Source: Paenibacillus beijingensis (GTDB lineage: Bacteria; Bacillota; Bacilli; Paenibacillales; Paenibacillaceae). Taken from it: a DNA stretch of 64,000 nucleotides. How positions within the stretch are numbered: position 1 is the stretch's first letter; every line of letters begins with the position of its first letter. Below are positions 1 to 9,165 of this stretch, piece after piece. Location of the stretch: positions 4,305,501 to 4,369,500 of the forward strand of contig NZ_CP011058.1 in NCBI RefSeq assembly GCF_000961095.1, written 5' to 3'. The notes beneath the pieces were generated by a model. That model had not been told where the DNA came from. It saw only the letters and a list, made by a program, of their open reading frames with translations, and did not search any database. The position numbers were made by a program, and so were the translations under genes.

Positions 1-383
1 TCCTGCTGGTCGCCTCATACGACCATCGTCTTGAGCCTGAAGAAGGGGTCCGGGTCGTACAGGTCGACCGGAGCAGCGAATCGGTTGATTTGTACATTGT
101 GAACCATATCGCTAGAGGGGACATCGTCATTACCCAGGACTTCGGTCTTGCGACGATGGCGCTGGCCAAAGGAGCGGTTACCCTGTCGAACCGGGGCCAG
201 CGCTATGATGACGATAACATCGGTTTTTTGATGGAACGCAGGCACCAGCAGGCCAAACTGCGCCGGGGCGGAGGCCGGTCAAAGGGCCCGCGCCCCATGA
301 CGGACGAGGATCGTACGCGGTTTCAACAAAAGTTGACAAAAGTTTTACAGGATAGCAGGAAAACTGAAGACGGTATCGAATAG
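1..383 (+). CDS. yqxD: YaiI/YqxD family protein (DUF188), 3' part
   Basis: The gene enters the window from the left; its open frame starts at base 3 and ends at a TAG at 381-383, leaving about 126 codons. The segment DIVITQDFGLATMALAKGA and the later LSNRGQRY and GFLMERRHQQAKLRRGGG stretches are typical of the YaiI/YqxD family, a PIN-like fold protein of unknown biochemical role. It lies 33 bp upstream of dnaG, the same order as yqxD-dnaG-sigA in Bacillus, so co-transcription is likely. The basic C-terminal tail is ordinary for the family. The N-terminus is outside the window, so completeness cannot be judged. Confidence 0.85.
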   Translation, partial: LLVASYDHRLEPEEGVRVVQVDRSSESVDLYIVNHIARGDIVITQDFGLATMALAKGAVTLSNRGQRYDDDNIGFLMERRHQQAKLRRGGGRSKGPRPMTDEDRTRFQQKLTKVLQDSRKTEDGIE

Positions 384-416
384 TAATACGTGCTATTTCA
401 AGAAGGTGATGAACGA

Positions 417-2264
417 ATGGCGTATGGCAAAATACCTGAAACCGCAATCGAGTCGGTGCGGCTGCATCACGAGATCGTGGATACGGTCGGGAAATACGTT
501 CATCTTACCAAGAACGGCAAATATATGAAGGGGCTATGTCCGTTTCATTCCGAGAAAACACCGTCGTTTACCGTTACGCCGGAGCTGCAGATTTTTCACT
601 GCTACGGCTGCGGCAAAGGCGGCGACGTCATTCGTTTCGTTGCGGAAATGGAAGGTTATTCGTTTCCGGAAGCGGTGCGGGTTATGGCGGAAGAAGCGGG
701 CATTCCGGTCACCTGGGAGAGCGGACCGGGCGCCGGAAATCCCCAGGACACGACGCGGCTGAAGCAGTACGAAGGGCACGAGCTCGCCGCCAAGCTGTAT
801 CATTATCTGCTGAACAATACGACGCACGGCCAGACGGCCAAATCGTATTTACGTTCCCGGGGCATGAGCGACCGGCTGATCGACGAATTTTCGATCGGAT
901 TTGCCCCGGACAGCTGGGATACGCTCACGCGGTTCCTTCAGTCGCGGGAGTTCGACCTTGAGCTGATGGAGAAGGGCGGACTGCTCTCGGCGAAAAACGA
1001 CGGCTCCGGTTATGTCGACCGTTTCCGCAACCGCATCATGTTTCCGATTCGCAACCGCGAAGGCAAGGTGTGCGGATTCGGCGGCAGGGTGATGGACGAC
1101 AGCCAGCCGAAATACTTGAACTCGCCGGAGTCTTCGCTGTTCGCCAAAAGCCGCATTTTTTACAACTTTCACGCATCGAGGCCGGTCATCCGCAAAACCC
1201 GAAGGGCAGTTCTGTTCGAAGGGTATATGGACGTGATCAAAGCTTGGAGCGCGGGCGTGAAGAACGGGCTGGCCACGATGGGCACGGCGCTGACGGAAGA
1301 GCATGCCGCCATATTGCAGCGGCACATCGATGAAGCGGTCTTTTGCTACGACGGCGACGACGCGGGGCAAGCGGCCATTTTGAAATCGATCCCGATTTTG
1401 GAGAAAGCGGGCCTTAAAGTGTCGGTGGCGATGCTTCCGAAAGGAATGGACCCCGACGAGTGCATTACGAAGCTCGGGCCGGAGAGGTTCATCCGGGAAA
1501 CGATGGAGCACCCGGTGTCGGCAACGAAATTTAAACTACTATATTTGCGAAAAGACCATACACTCTTAGGAGAAGAAAACCGAAAAAATTATGTGATGGA
1601 TGCGCTTGGCATCGTCGCTCAGCTGGAGTCTTCAACCGAGCGTGAGGTTTATTTGAAAGAATTGTCCCGGGAATTTGAAATATCGCTGGAGTCGCTGAAA
1701 GCGGACTGTCACAGGCTTGTGACGGAGCAGCAAAAAAAGAAGCCGTCCGGGGATAATAACGACAATTCGTGGAATAATGGTAGGAATGAAAAACGGCGTT
1801 CGTTCGCTGCACCTGCGCTCCTGCCCGCTTATCATCATGCGGAACGGCGTCTGCTATCGGCCATGATGCGCGACGCCGAAGCGGCACGGACGATTTATGA
1901 GCATCTGGGAGAAGATTTTAATGTCGAGGATCATGCGGCGCTTGCCGCCTATTTATACGCTTATTATGCGCAAGGCCTCGATCCGGATGTGAGCCGGTTT
2001 ATCGCAACGCTGCAGGACGACCGGCTGGAGAGGACGGCAACTTCCATTCTGATGAATGATGATCATTCTCCGTTCGATGAGAAGCTTCTTTTCGAGTACA
2101 TCAGAGAAGTGCGGAAAGTGCCGCGGCTGAAGGAGCTCGAACGCAAGAAGGAAGAGCTGTCCAGAGCGGAACGCTCCGGCGACACCATGCAGGCGGTGCA
2201 AATTGGAATTGAGATTATTGCCCTAGAAAAGCAGCTTAAAGAACGGCAGGATGAACGTTTCTAG
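417..2264 (+). CDS. dnaG: DNA primase DnaG
   Basis: Synthesises RNA primers for chromosome replication, recruited by the replicative helicase. The 615-residue product has the N-terminal CHC2-type zinc ribbon (C41, H44, C62, C65), the primase core, and a TOPRIM domain with the EGYMD motif near residue 268 and DGDDAG near 312 for metal binding. The last 150 or so residues are the variable helicase-binding domain. I chose the ATG at 417 because AAGGTGAT lies 6-7 bases upstream; an in-frame GTG at 390 would add nine residues but has no good ribosome binding site. It sits between yqxD and sigA, the classic macromolecular-synthesis order without rpsU. Length is normal for Bacilli (about 600). Confidence 0.97.
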   Translation: MAYGKIPETAIESVRLHHEIVDTVGKYVHLTKNGKYMKGLCPFHSEKTPSFTVTPELQIFHCYGCGKGGDVIRFVAEMEGYSFPEAVRVMAEEAGIPVTWESGPGAGNPQDTTRLKQYEGHELAAKLYHYLLNNTTHGQTAKSYLRSRGMSDRLIDEFSIGFAPDSWDTLTRFLQSREFDLELMEKGGLLSAKNDGSGYVDRFRNRIMFPIRNREGKVCGFGGRVMDDSQPKYLNSPESSLFAKSRIFYNFHASRPVIRKTRRAVLFEGYMDVIKAWSAGVKNGLATMGTALTEEHAAILQRHIDEAVFCYDGDDAGQAAILKSIPILEKAGLKVSVAMLPKGMDPDECITKLGPERFIRETMEHPVSATKFKLLYLRKDHTLLGEENRKNYVMDALGIVAQLESSTEREVYLKELSREFEISLESLKADCHRLVTEQQKKKPSGDNNDNSWNNGRNEKRRSFAAPALLPAYHHAERRLLSAMMRDAEAARTIYEHLGEDFNVEDHAALAAYLYAYYAQGLDPDVSRFIATLQDDRLERTATSILMNDDHSPFDEKLLFEYIREVRKVPRLKELERKKEELSRAERSGDTMQAVQIGIEIIALEKQLKERQDERF

Positions 2265-2282
2265 GGAGGAGGGAGTCGGAGT

Positions 2283-3407
2283 ATGGCGAATGATCAGCAT
2301 ACTGAACTAGATACCGAACAAAAGTTGGAGCTTGTCAAAGAGCAGCTAGTCGAACAGGGGAAGAAGAGGTCGTCCCTGTCTTATAAAGAGATCATGGACA
2401 AACTGGCGCCATTCGATCAAGACCCCGAGCAGATTGACGAGTTCTTCGAACAGCTTGACGATTTGGGTATTGAAGTAACGAACGAACGCGACGACGATCT
2501 GCCGAACATGGGCGGAGACCGTGAACGCGAGCACGATGAGTTCAATTTCGACGATGACCTGGCTCTGCCGCCGGGAATTAAAATCAACGACCCTGTCCGG
2601 ATGTACTTGAAAGAAATCGGGAGGGTGCCGCTTCTTTCTGCGGATGATGAAGTGGAGCTGGCCAAACGGATTGAGAAAGGCGACGAGGAAGCGAAGCGCC
2701 GTCTTGCCGAAGCGAACCTTCGTCTCGTTGTCAGCATTGCCAAACGTTACGTCGGCCGGGGAATGCTGTTCCTGGATTTGATCCAGGAAGGAAATATGGG
2801 CCTGATCAAGGCGGTTGAGAAATTCGACCATACGAAAGGCTATAAGTTCAGTACGTATGCGACATGGTGGATCCGTCAGGCGATTACGCGCGCAATCGCA
2901 GACCAGGCCAGAACGATCCGGATTCCGGTTCATATGGTTGAAACGATCAACAAGCTGATCCGCGTCTCGCGTCAGCTGCTGCAGGAACTCGGACGCGAAC
3001 CTACGCCGGAAGAAATTGCCGCCGAGATGGAGCTGAGCACCGATAAAGTCCGTGAAATTATGAAAATTGCTCAGGAGCCGGTTTCGCTTGAAACGCCGAT
3101 CGGGGAAGAAGACGATTCGCATCTGGGTGATTTTATTGAAGATCAGGAGGCGCTTGCGCCTGCGGATGCGGCGGCTTACGAGCTTTTGAAGGAACAGCTT
3201 GAAGATGTGCTCGACACGCTGACCGAGCGGGAAGAAAACGTGCTTCGTCTTCGTTTCGGACTTGACGACGGACGTACGCGCACATTGGAAGAAGTGGGCA
3301 AAGTATTCGGCGTTACCCGTGAGCGGATTCGCCAGATCGAAGCCAAGGCGCTTCGCAAGCTTCGTCACCCGAGCCGCAGCAAGCGGTTGAAAGATTTTCT
3401 CGAATAA
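2283..3407 (+). CDS. sigA: RNA polymerase primary sigma factor SigA (RpoD)
   Basis: Directs RNA polymerase to housekeeping promoters. The 374-residue protein has an acidic region 1.1, region 1.2 beginning near DPVRMYLKEIGRVPLLS, the near-invariant region 2 (GYKFSTYATWWIRQAITRAI), region 3, and a region 4.2 helix-turn-helix containing VTRERIRQIEAKALRKLRHP. The length matches Bacillus SigA (371). The start ATG follows a strong GGGAGGAGG site. It lies 18 bp downstream of dnaG, so the two are probably co-transcribed. The -35/-10 specificity regions look intact, and the promoters recognised elsewhere in this window (rnpB, ileS leader) fit TTGACA/TATAAT. Confidence 0.98.
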   Translation: MANDQHTELDTEQKLELVKEQLVEQGKKRSSLSYKEIMDKLAPFDQDPEQIDEFFEQLDDLGIEVTNERDDDLPNMGGDREREHDEFNFDDDLALPPGIKINDPVRMYLKEIGRVPLLSADDEVELAKRIEKGDEEAKRRLAEANLRLVVSIAKRYVGRGMLFLDLIQEGNMGLIKAVEKFDHTKGYKFSTYATWWIRQAITRAIADQARTIRIPVHMVETINKLIRVSRQLLQELGREPTPEEIAAEMELSTDKVREIMKIAQEPVSLETPIGEEDDSHLGDFIEDQEALAPADAAAYELLKEQLEDVLDTLTEREENVLRLRFGLDDGRTRTLEEVGKVFGVTRERIRQIEAKALRKLRHPSRSKRLKDFLE

Positions 3408-3416
3408 AGGCCATTC

Positions 3417-3450
3417 CGACCTCTCTGCCTGGCAGCGGGGTCTTTTTGTT
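3417..3450 (+). terminator. Possible weak terminator after sigA
   Basis: GACCTCT and a complementary GGGGTC arm can form a short hairpin followed by TTTTTG. The stem contains a G-T pair and a large loop, so it may be leaky. Confidence 0.35.
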
Positions 3451-3575
3451 GCCCGCAGCGCACCCGGTGACCGTCAAACCTCTTCAATTCCGCGGTTCGT
3501 TTGTCGATAGTAACAATAAAGAAGGATTGGACCAGCGATCATTTCTAAGATCGAATGAACGAAAGGAAAGCGGAT

Positions 3576-4403
3576 ATGGACGGAGATCGCCGAAAAACGA
3601 TTGTGAAGGAAATCGACCATTGGCAGCGCAGCAGACTGCTTCCGGATCAATACTGCGAATTTCTTCGAAATCTTTATCTTGAAGCTGCGGAAGAGAGAAC
3701 TCCCGCTTCTCTGACAGGTAAAGCTGTAAGGGCTGCCGGAGGTGCTTCAGGCAAACAATGGCTTCTTACATTTGGATTATTTTCCTTCATTTGTTTTATT
3801 GCTCTTCATTTTAACGTTTTTCATCCGGCTTTGCAAATTGCAATCGTTGCTTCAGGATCGGCGGTGTTGCTTTTATTCGGGCAGCGGACGAGAAGACGAA
3901 GCGAGACGTCCGGACTGATCTGGATCGGGCTCGGGATGCTGCTGCTGATCGGCGGCGGCTTGTACATGCTGCGGCTGCACGGCATTGAATCTTGGGTACC
4001 GAAAGCGGTTCTCCTTGCCGGCTGCGCGCTGTTGTGGATCGTATTCGGGCTTGCGGCGCGCATACCGCTTCTTCATCTGTGCGGCTGGATTGCCGCTGTG
4101 CTGCTGTATGCGCTTGTGTTGCACCGGCGAGATGTAACGCTCCGGATATATGAAATTGAGCTCATCTGGCTTCCATGCGCCGGCGTATTCGGATGGCTGG
4201 GCTGGTTCATTCACCGCTGGTCCAAGCAGGCGGCAGCCGTGCTGCTGGCGACGGCGCTGCTCCTTTTTTTCATGCCGGAACTGTACATTGCCGCATTCAT
4301 CGACGATTGGATTTGGCTGCAAGTGCAGTTTATTGGTAAAATAGCTTTCGGCGGGGTGCTTTTATTTGCCCTGCGAAAACATTGGATAGCGTGGGTTGCC
4401 TAA
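3576..4403 (+). CDS. Polytopic membrane protein with DUF2157-like N-terminus
   Basis: Function unknown. The 275-residue product starts with a short soluble segment (VKEIDHWQRSRLLPDQYCEF) that resembles the N-terminal motif of DUF2157-type membrane proteins, followed by eight or so hydrophobic helices to the C-terminus. The ATG at 3576 is preferred over one at 3555 because GAAAGG lies 8 bases before it. It occupies the place where cytochrome c550 (cccA) sits in Bacillus subtilis, between sigA and trmK, but has no CXXCH haem motif. Its stop codon is one base before the trmK start, so translation is probably coupled. The membrane assignment is clear; the family link is tentative. Confidence 0.7.
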   Translation: MDGDRRKTIVKEIDHWQRSRLLPDQYCEFLRNLYLEAAEERTPASLTGKAVRAAGGASGKQWLLTFGLFSFICFIALHFNVFHPALQIAIVASGSAVLLLFGQRTRRRSETSGLIWIGLGMLLLIGGGLYMLRLHGIESWVPKAVLLAGCALLWIVFGLAARIPLLHLCGWIAAVLLYALVLHRRDVTLRIYEIELIWLPCAGVFGWLGWFIHRWSKQAAAVLLATALLLFFMPELYIAAFIDDWIWLQVQFIGKIAFGGVLLFALRKHWIAWVA

Positions 4404-4404
4404 T

Positions 4405-5151
4405 ATGTTAATGATTTCAAAACGGCTGGCGTCGATTGCCGCCTATGTTACGCCGGGCAGCAGAGTGGCGGATATCGGATCGGATCACGCGTTGCTGCCG
4501 ATTTTTCTCGTACAATCGGGCAAAGTGCCGTCCGCGATTGCCGGCGAGCTGAATGCCGGACCGCTGGAGGCGGCGCGCAAAGGAACCGCGGCAGCCGGAT
4601 TGTCGGCAAAGATTCAAGTCCGGCAAGGAGACGGGCTGGCCGTTTTGCAGCCGGGAGAAGCGGATACTATTACGATATCCGGTATGGGCGGCAGTCTGAT
4701 CCGCACCATATTGCAAGACGGGAATGAGGCCGGCAAGCTGGCCGGCGTGAAAGAACTGGTGCTGCAGCCCAATGTGGGGGAAGAGTTCGTGCGCGCCTGG
4801 CTGCTCGACAACGGCTGGTATTTGCAGGACGAGCACATATTGGAAGAGGACGGCAAAATATATGAGGTGCTTCATGCGCGCAAGCCTGCGGATGCGGCAT
4901 CGCTGAACGACAAGCTGTACGGAGCGGACCAAGCCCGCAAGCTGAGGCTGCGCATGGGGCCTTATTTGTTGGGCCGGCCTACGGACGTTTTAGAGCGTAA
5001 ATGGAATCAGGAGCTGGATAAGCTGGGCCGCATTATCGGTCAGCTGTCGCAGTCGGATCTGCCGGAAGCGCGAGCGAAGGAAAATGAATTGCTGCGGGAG
5101 ATGCGCGAGATCGAGGAGGTGCTCTCATGTTTGCCCAAGGACAAACGGTAA
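4405..5151 (+). CDS. trmK: tRNA (adenine-N1)-methyltransferase TrmK
   Basis: Methylates N1 of A22 in tRNA using S-adenosylmethionine. The 248-residue protein has the SAM-binding segment VADIGSDHALLP near residue 23, a GEL/QGDGL loop and the conserved ISGMGGSLI catalytic-site motif, as in Bacillus YqfN/TrmK. The C-terminal 80 residues form the coiled-coil helical domain typical of the family. The ATG at 4405 starts one base after the previous stop codon; a second ATG at 4411 is possible, and neither has a clear Shine-Dalgarno site, which suggests translational coupling. It overlaps the next gene by 25 bp, preserving the yqfN-yqfO pair. Confidence 0.92.
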   Translation: MLMISKRLASIAAYVTPGSRVADIGSDHALLPIFLVQSGKVPSAIAGELNAGPLEAARKGTAAAGLSAKIQVRQGDGLAVLQPGEADTITISGMGGSLIRTILQDGNEAGKLAGVKELVLQPNVGEEFVRAWLLDNGWYLQDEHILEEDGKIYEVLHARKPADAASLNDKLYGADQARKLRLRMGPYLLGRPTDVLERKWNQELDKLGRIIGQLSQSDLPEARAKENELLREMREIEEVLSCLPKDKR

Positions 5152-6248
5152 TCCAATTGATGGAGCAGCTGGCTCCGAAACAATACGCGATGGAAAATGA
5201 TAAAATCGGCCTGCAGCTCGGCACGCTGAACAAAGAGATCCGTCAAGTGCTGGTGGCGCTGGACGTTACGGATGCGGTGGCGGATGAGGCGATTGCGATC
5301 GGAGCGGACCTGATCATCGCGCATCACGCGATTATTTACCGGCCGCTTGCAAAGCTGGATACGTCCACCCCGGCCGGCCGCTTGTACGAAAAGCTCATAA
5401 AGCACGATATCGTCGTCTATATCGCCCACACCAATTTGGATGTGACCGACGGCGGCATGAACGACTGGATGGCCGATCTGCTGGGAATTGCGGAGGAGAG
5501 CCGTTCAAGTCTGGAAGAGCTGCATACCGACAAGCTGTACAAGCTGGCCGTATTTGTGCCGAAGACCCATCACGAGCGCGTCCGCGAAGCGCTTTGGAAC
5601 GCGGGGGCCGGCGGGATCGGCAATTATGACTGCTGCAGCTTTAATATCGAAGGGACCGGTACGTTCAGGCCCGGAGAAGGGACGGATCCGTTCATCGGAA
5701 GCCGGGGCAAGCTGGAGACGGTGGAGGAGATCCGGCTGGAGATGATCGTTCCGGACAGTGTACGCCGCAAAGCGGTGCAGGCGATGCTGAAAGCCCACCC
5801 GTACGAGGAAGTGGCTTACGACTTGTATCCGATGGATTTGAAAGGCCGCACCTGGGGGCTTGGCCGTGTCGGCAAGCTGAACGAGCCGCTGACGCTGGGC
5901 GAATTTGCCGAGCGGGTGAAAGAAGCCTTTGACGTTCCTTATGTCCGGCTTGTCGGAGATCCGGCCCGCAGCGTCAAAAAAGCGGCCGTGCTCGGCGGAT
6001 CCGGCGCCCGTTATTACCGCAACGCGATCTTTGCAGGAGCGGACGTGCTTGTAACGGGCGACGTTGATTATCATACGGCCCATGACGCGCTTGCGGCCGG
6101 AATGTGCCTCATTGATCCGGGCCACAACGCGGAGAAAATTATGAAGCCGCGAGTGGCGGACTGGCTGTCGCAGCGGCTCGCAGAACGCAAGTACGCGACA
6201 AAGGTGGCCGCGTCGGCGGAAAATACGGAGCCGTTCCGCTTCGTATAG
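5127..6248 (+). CDS. yqfO: Nif3-like dinuclear metal-centre protein (YqfO)
   Basis: A member of the NIF3/DUF34 family, hexameric proteins that bind two metal ions; the substrate is not established. The 373-residue form carries the ligand motifs AHHAIIYRPL and AHTNLDVTDGGMND in the N-terminal half and TGDVDYHTAHDAL plus LIDPGHNAEKIM in the C-terminal half. The roughly 100-residue middle insert (LYKLAVFVPKTHHERVREAL onwards) is the PII/CutA-like domain found in Bacillus YqfO and absent from short family members. The start has GAGGAGGTG upstream, inside the end of trmK, so the two genes are one operon. Nothing looks damaged. Confidence 0.93.
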   Translation: MFAQGQTVIQLMEQLAPKQYAMENDKIGLQLGTLNKEIRQVLVALDVTDAVADEAIAIGADLIIAHHAIIYRPLAKLDTSTPAGRLYEKLIKHDIVVYIAHTNLDVTDGGMNDWMADLLGIAEESRSSLEELHTDKLYKLAVFVPKTHHERVREALWNAGAGGIGNYDCCSFNIEGTGTFRPGEGTDPFIGSRGKLETVEEIRLEMIVPDSVRRKAVQAMLKAHPYEEVAYDLYPMDLKGRTWGLGRVGKLNEPLTLGEFAERVKEAFDVPYVRLVGDPARSVKKAAVLGGSGARYYRNAIFAGADVLVTGDVDYHTAHDALAAGMCLIDPGHNAEKIMKPRVADWLSQRLAERKYATKVAASAENTEPFRFV

Positions 6249-6374
6249 GAAACGGCGAACAAGGCGCGCTCATTCATCGTGAAGAAGGCTTCGAATAGAA
6301 GCTTTTCATACTGTGCTTGCTGCCGTTTCTTCCGGTTTTCTGAAACAAAAAATTGTTTTGGGAAGGAATGGCGG

Positions 6375-6403
6375 TTGAGCTTTGTCCGGATTCCTAGTAT
6401 ACT
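6375..6403 (+). promoter_or_regulatory. SigA promoter of rnpB
   Basis: TTGAGC at 6375-6380 and TATACT at 6398-6403 are separated by exactly 17 bp. The expected start, about 7 bases downstream at 6410-6411, coincides with the 5' end predicted from the RNase P RNA P1 helix. Confidence 0.85.
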
Positions 6404-6410
6404 AGCTAGA

Positions 6411-6830
6411 GGATAAGGAAAGTTTGACAGACAATCGCTGGCGGCTTCGCGCCGCGAGAGGAAAGTCCGGGCTCCATAGGGCAGGATGCTGGATAACGTC
6501 CAGTCAGCGCGAGCTGAAGGATAGTGCCACAGAAACGGACCGCCGATGGCCGGCATTTGCCGGCACAGGCAAGGGTGGAACCGTGGTGTAAGAGACCACG
6601 AGCTGCATTGGTGACAATGCTGCTGGTAAACCCCATCTGGAGCAAGACCGAGAGGACGCCGGCGGCCTTTAAGGCCGCAACCCTGACCCGGGGTGCGTCC
6701 GGGTGTGTCGCTGGAGCCGTTCAGCAATGAACGGCCTAGATAGATGATTGTCGCTTCATCGTGGGAGGGTCGTTCCCGTTTGGACCACTAGAAGTACAGA
6801 ACCCGGCTTACGGCAAACTTTCCGCAACGA
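6411..6830 (+). ncRNA. rnpB: RNase P RNA, class A
   Basis: Catalytic RNA that removes 5' leaders from tRNA precursors with the protein RnpA. The ends pair as P1 (GGAAAGTTT at 6417-6425 with AAACTTTCC at 6815-6823). The 5' strand of the core GAGGAAAGTCCGGGCTCC and the 3' strand ACAGAACCCGGCTTAC form P4. The interior follows the ancestral class A plan rather than the Bacillus class B plan: CATAGGGCAGG after P4, GCCGATGGCC, GGCAAGGGTGG, GGTAAACCCC followed by GGAGCAAGACC, a GAGGACGC/GCGTCC arm, then CCTAGATAGATGATTGTC. About 415 nt is normal. Apparent reading frames inside this segment are spurious. Confidence 0.95.
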
Positions 6831-6898
6831 ACCTTTTAAGCGTTCCCGACAACGGGACGTTACTTACTTAAACAACCGGCCGCATTGAAGCGGCGCAG

Positions 6899-6950
6899 CA
6901 AAAAACGCGAAGAGCGTACTCCACGCGGAGCCGCTTATCGCGTTTTTTTG
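6899..6950. terminator. Bidirectional terminator between rnpB and the subtilase gene
   Basis: AAAAAACGCGA (6900-6910) is complementary to TCGCGTTTTTTT (6938-6949), with a GC-rich inner stem. The T-run on both strands lets it serve rnpB and the convergent protease gene. Confidence 0.8.
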
Positions 6951-7054
6951 TCGTTGCCCAGCATTCACCGCTTCATAATGTTGTTATCGCCCGGACAATT
7001 GTCATTGCCGTTTTTTCGTCATGGCTCGTCCTTTAATCATCACCCGGAGCCCGT

Positions 7055-8998
7055 TCACGGATTCGCATTCTCGTATCGCTGGGCAATTGCCGACAGTCTG
7101 GCTTTTGCCCGGCTCGAAAAAGTTTGCAGCGACTTGCCGGTCGTCTCCGCCGCTTCGAGCGCCCTAACCACGTCGATTTGCCCATAGCCGAAATAATCGT
7201 CCTTGCCTTCCGGACCCAGATCCCGGGCTGTATTGCGCATCAGATCCATCACCTCGACATTGGTCAGTTCCGGGTTTTTGGAACGGATCAGCGCAGCGAG
7301 CGCGGCCGCGTGAGGGCTTGCCATCGAGGTGCCGGACAGCGCCGCATACTCATTGCCGGGGTATGTGCTGGCGATCGTGTCTCCGGGCGCTGCGACGTCG
7401 ATATAGCTGCCGTAGTTGGAAAAAGATGCTTTCCGGCCGTTTGCATCAGTCGCAGCCACAGCGAGCACTTCGGGATATGCGGCCGGATAACCGGGCCGGT
7501 CCGTATTGTCATTGCCGCTTGCAGCGATCAGTACGACATCCTTATTGTAGGCATATTTAATGGCGTCGTGAAGAAAGGCCGCCTGCGCGTAATTGCCAAG
7601 ACTCATGTTGATCACTTTGGCCCCGTGGTCGGTTGCCCAAATAATGCCCTGCGCAACGGAGTAAGTGGAGCCGGCGCCGCTGCTGTCCAGCACTTTGACC
7701 GGCATCACCTTGTTGTACCAGCTTATTCCGGCAACGCCTTCGCCGTTATTGACGCCGGCGGCGATAATGCCGGATACATGGGTGCCGTGTCCGACGTCGT
7801 CCGCGGGCGCCGATCCCGGCTCGACGATATTAGTGCCGCCGAGCAGCTTGCCCTTCAAATCCGGGTGGTCGGCCTGCACTCCGGTGTCCAGCACGCCCAC
7901 GGAGACGGCAGTATCTCCTTTGGAAACGTTCCAGCCCCGTTCCGTTTCGATCGAGGGCAGATTCCATTGGTATTTCGAGTACAGCACATCATTGGGGACA
8001 ATGGGAGAACCCGCCGCTTGGGCGGACTGGTCCTCTTTTGCCGGCAAGTTTACTTTGGATTGCAACGTTTTGGAACCATCCTTAATGTCATTCGTTAAAT
8101 ACAAGTAATGAGGTTCCACATATTCCGGCTTCCACCGCTTCTGAAAATAGGCCATCATGTTCCTTGCATCCATCTGGCGGGAACGGAATACAAAGGTTTT
8201 ACCTAACTTTTGCTCTTTAGCGGCGCCGATATCCGACCGGATCTGCTGCATCTGCGCTTCGCTGGGATCGCGTTGAAAACGGACCACGACCTCGTTGATA
8301 TGGTAATGGCTGGCGTTTCCGTTATCTTCTCCTTCGCGGACCGTCATATCTTTCATGGTGCCGGACTGGACCGATTCCATGCGGTAATGACCTTCTGCCG
8401 GGTAAGGAACGAGGCGTAAGTTGCGCATTTGGTGCTTTTGGACATCGCCTACCGTGTCCTGACGGATCAAGGCGATCATCCCGGCTGAGCGGTTACCGGG
8501 ACGACGGGGCACGCCGAGCACGACGTAACGCTCGCCGTCCGTCATGAAAACCGGCGATTCGTAGAACCGGCCGCTTCCGGCCTCAGTGCGGGCTTTCGCC
8601 AAATAGCCCTCGGCCCTTTCTTTTAAATCCGGGGCAACGGAACCGGCCGAAACGGGGGAGGCTGCTCCGACCTGCTGCACGTACCGCAGCTGCGGGCGCT
8701 GCTTCATCATTTTTTGCAGATGTTTCGCAAGTCCCGGTCCGCTGTGATCCTTGGCGAGCATTTTGCCCAGCTCCTTGGAGCACTGGAGCGTGCACAGTTT
8801 TGCAGTGGCGTTCATGTCCCGCTGCAAGGAAGCGAGCTTAAGCGCTCGTTCCTTCTTGGCCGACAGCGCCTTCGTTTTTGTAATTTGCACATTGTCACCG
8901 CCGTTATCGCGGTTATTCGCTCCAAACCAAGGGGTGATCGGAAGCAGAAGAGCGAGCGCGGCCAGCGCGGTAAACCAGCCAACCCATTTTTTTCGCAT
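7055..8998 (-). CDS. Secreted or membrane-anchored subtilisin-like serine protease (S8)
   Basis: A 647-residue subtilase. After a basic start (MRKKW) comes a hydrophobic signal or anchor segment to about residue 25. About 310 residues follow before the protease domain; their last part (HINEVVVRFQ to EPHYLYL, about residues 230-300) looks like an I9/fervidolysin-type propeptide, while residues 30-220 are not recognised and contain two closely spaced cysteines (KLCTLQCSKE). The catalytic triad is intact: D371 in GVLDTGVQ, H404 in GHGTHVSG, S558 in SGTSMASPHAAA, with the oxyanion Asn in AASGND. The start at 8998 has TTGGAGTG upstream; in-frame codons further out have no ribosome site. It is divergent from the DUF3907 gene. 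Confidence 0.92.
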   Translation of the reverse strand: MRKKWVGWFTALAALALLLPITPWFGANNRDNGGDNVQITKTKALSAKKERALKLASLQRDMNATAKLCTLQCSKELGKMLAKDHSGPGLAKHLQKMMKQRPQLRYVQQVGAASPVSAGSVAPDLKERAEGYLAKARTEAGSGRFYESPVFMTDGERYVVLGVPRRPGNRSAGMIALIRQDTVGDVQKHQMRNLRLVPYPAEGHYRMESVQSGTMKDMTVREGEDNGNASHYHINEVVVRFQRDPSEAQMQQIRSDIGAAKEQKLGKTFVFRSRQMDARNMMAYFQKRWKPEYVEPHYLYLTNDIKDGSKTLQSKVNLPAKEDQSAQAAGSPIVPNDVLYSKYQWNLPSIETERGWNVSKGDTAVSVGVLDTGVQADHPDLKGKLLGGTNIVEPGSAPADDVGHGTHVSGIIAAGVNNGEGVAGISWYNKVMPVKVLDSSGAGSTYSVAQGIIWATDHGAKVINMSLGNYAQAAFLHDAIKYAYNKDVVLIAASGNDNTDRPGYPAAYPEVLAVAATDANGRKASFSNYGSYIDVAAPGDTIASTYPGNEYAALSGTSMASPHAAALAALIRSKNPELTNVEVMDLMRNTARDLGPEGKDDYFGYGQIDVVRALEAAETTGKSLQTFSSRAKARLSAIAQRYENANP

Positions 8999-9165
8999 CA
9001 AGTTCACTCCAATTCGTATATTAACGGCTCTGTTTAGAGTAAGGAGATGAATGCTAAAATATACAGCCGGTCTGCCCTCAGAAGCAGTACCATCCGCATG
9101 AAATTTGTGGTACGATGTTGATGATATGCACAGTTTGTCTGGAAGAAATGAAAGGGGACCAACCA

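Noticed and set aside
6524..6730. Open reading frames within 6400-6830
   Set aside because: They lie inside RNase P RNA, whose sequence is constrained by structure.
7124..8098. 324-codon plus-strand frame opposite the subtilase gene
   Set aside because: It is antisense to the well-supported protease domain and has no family resemblance or ribosome binding site.
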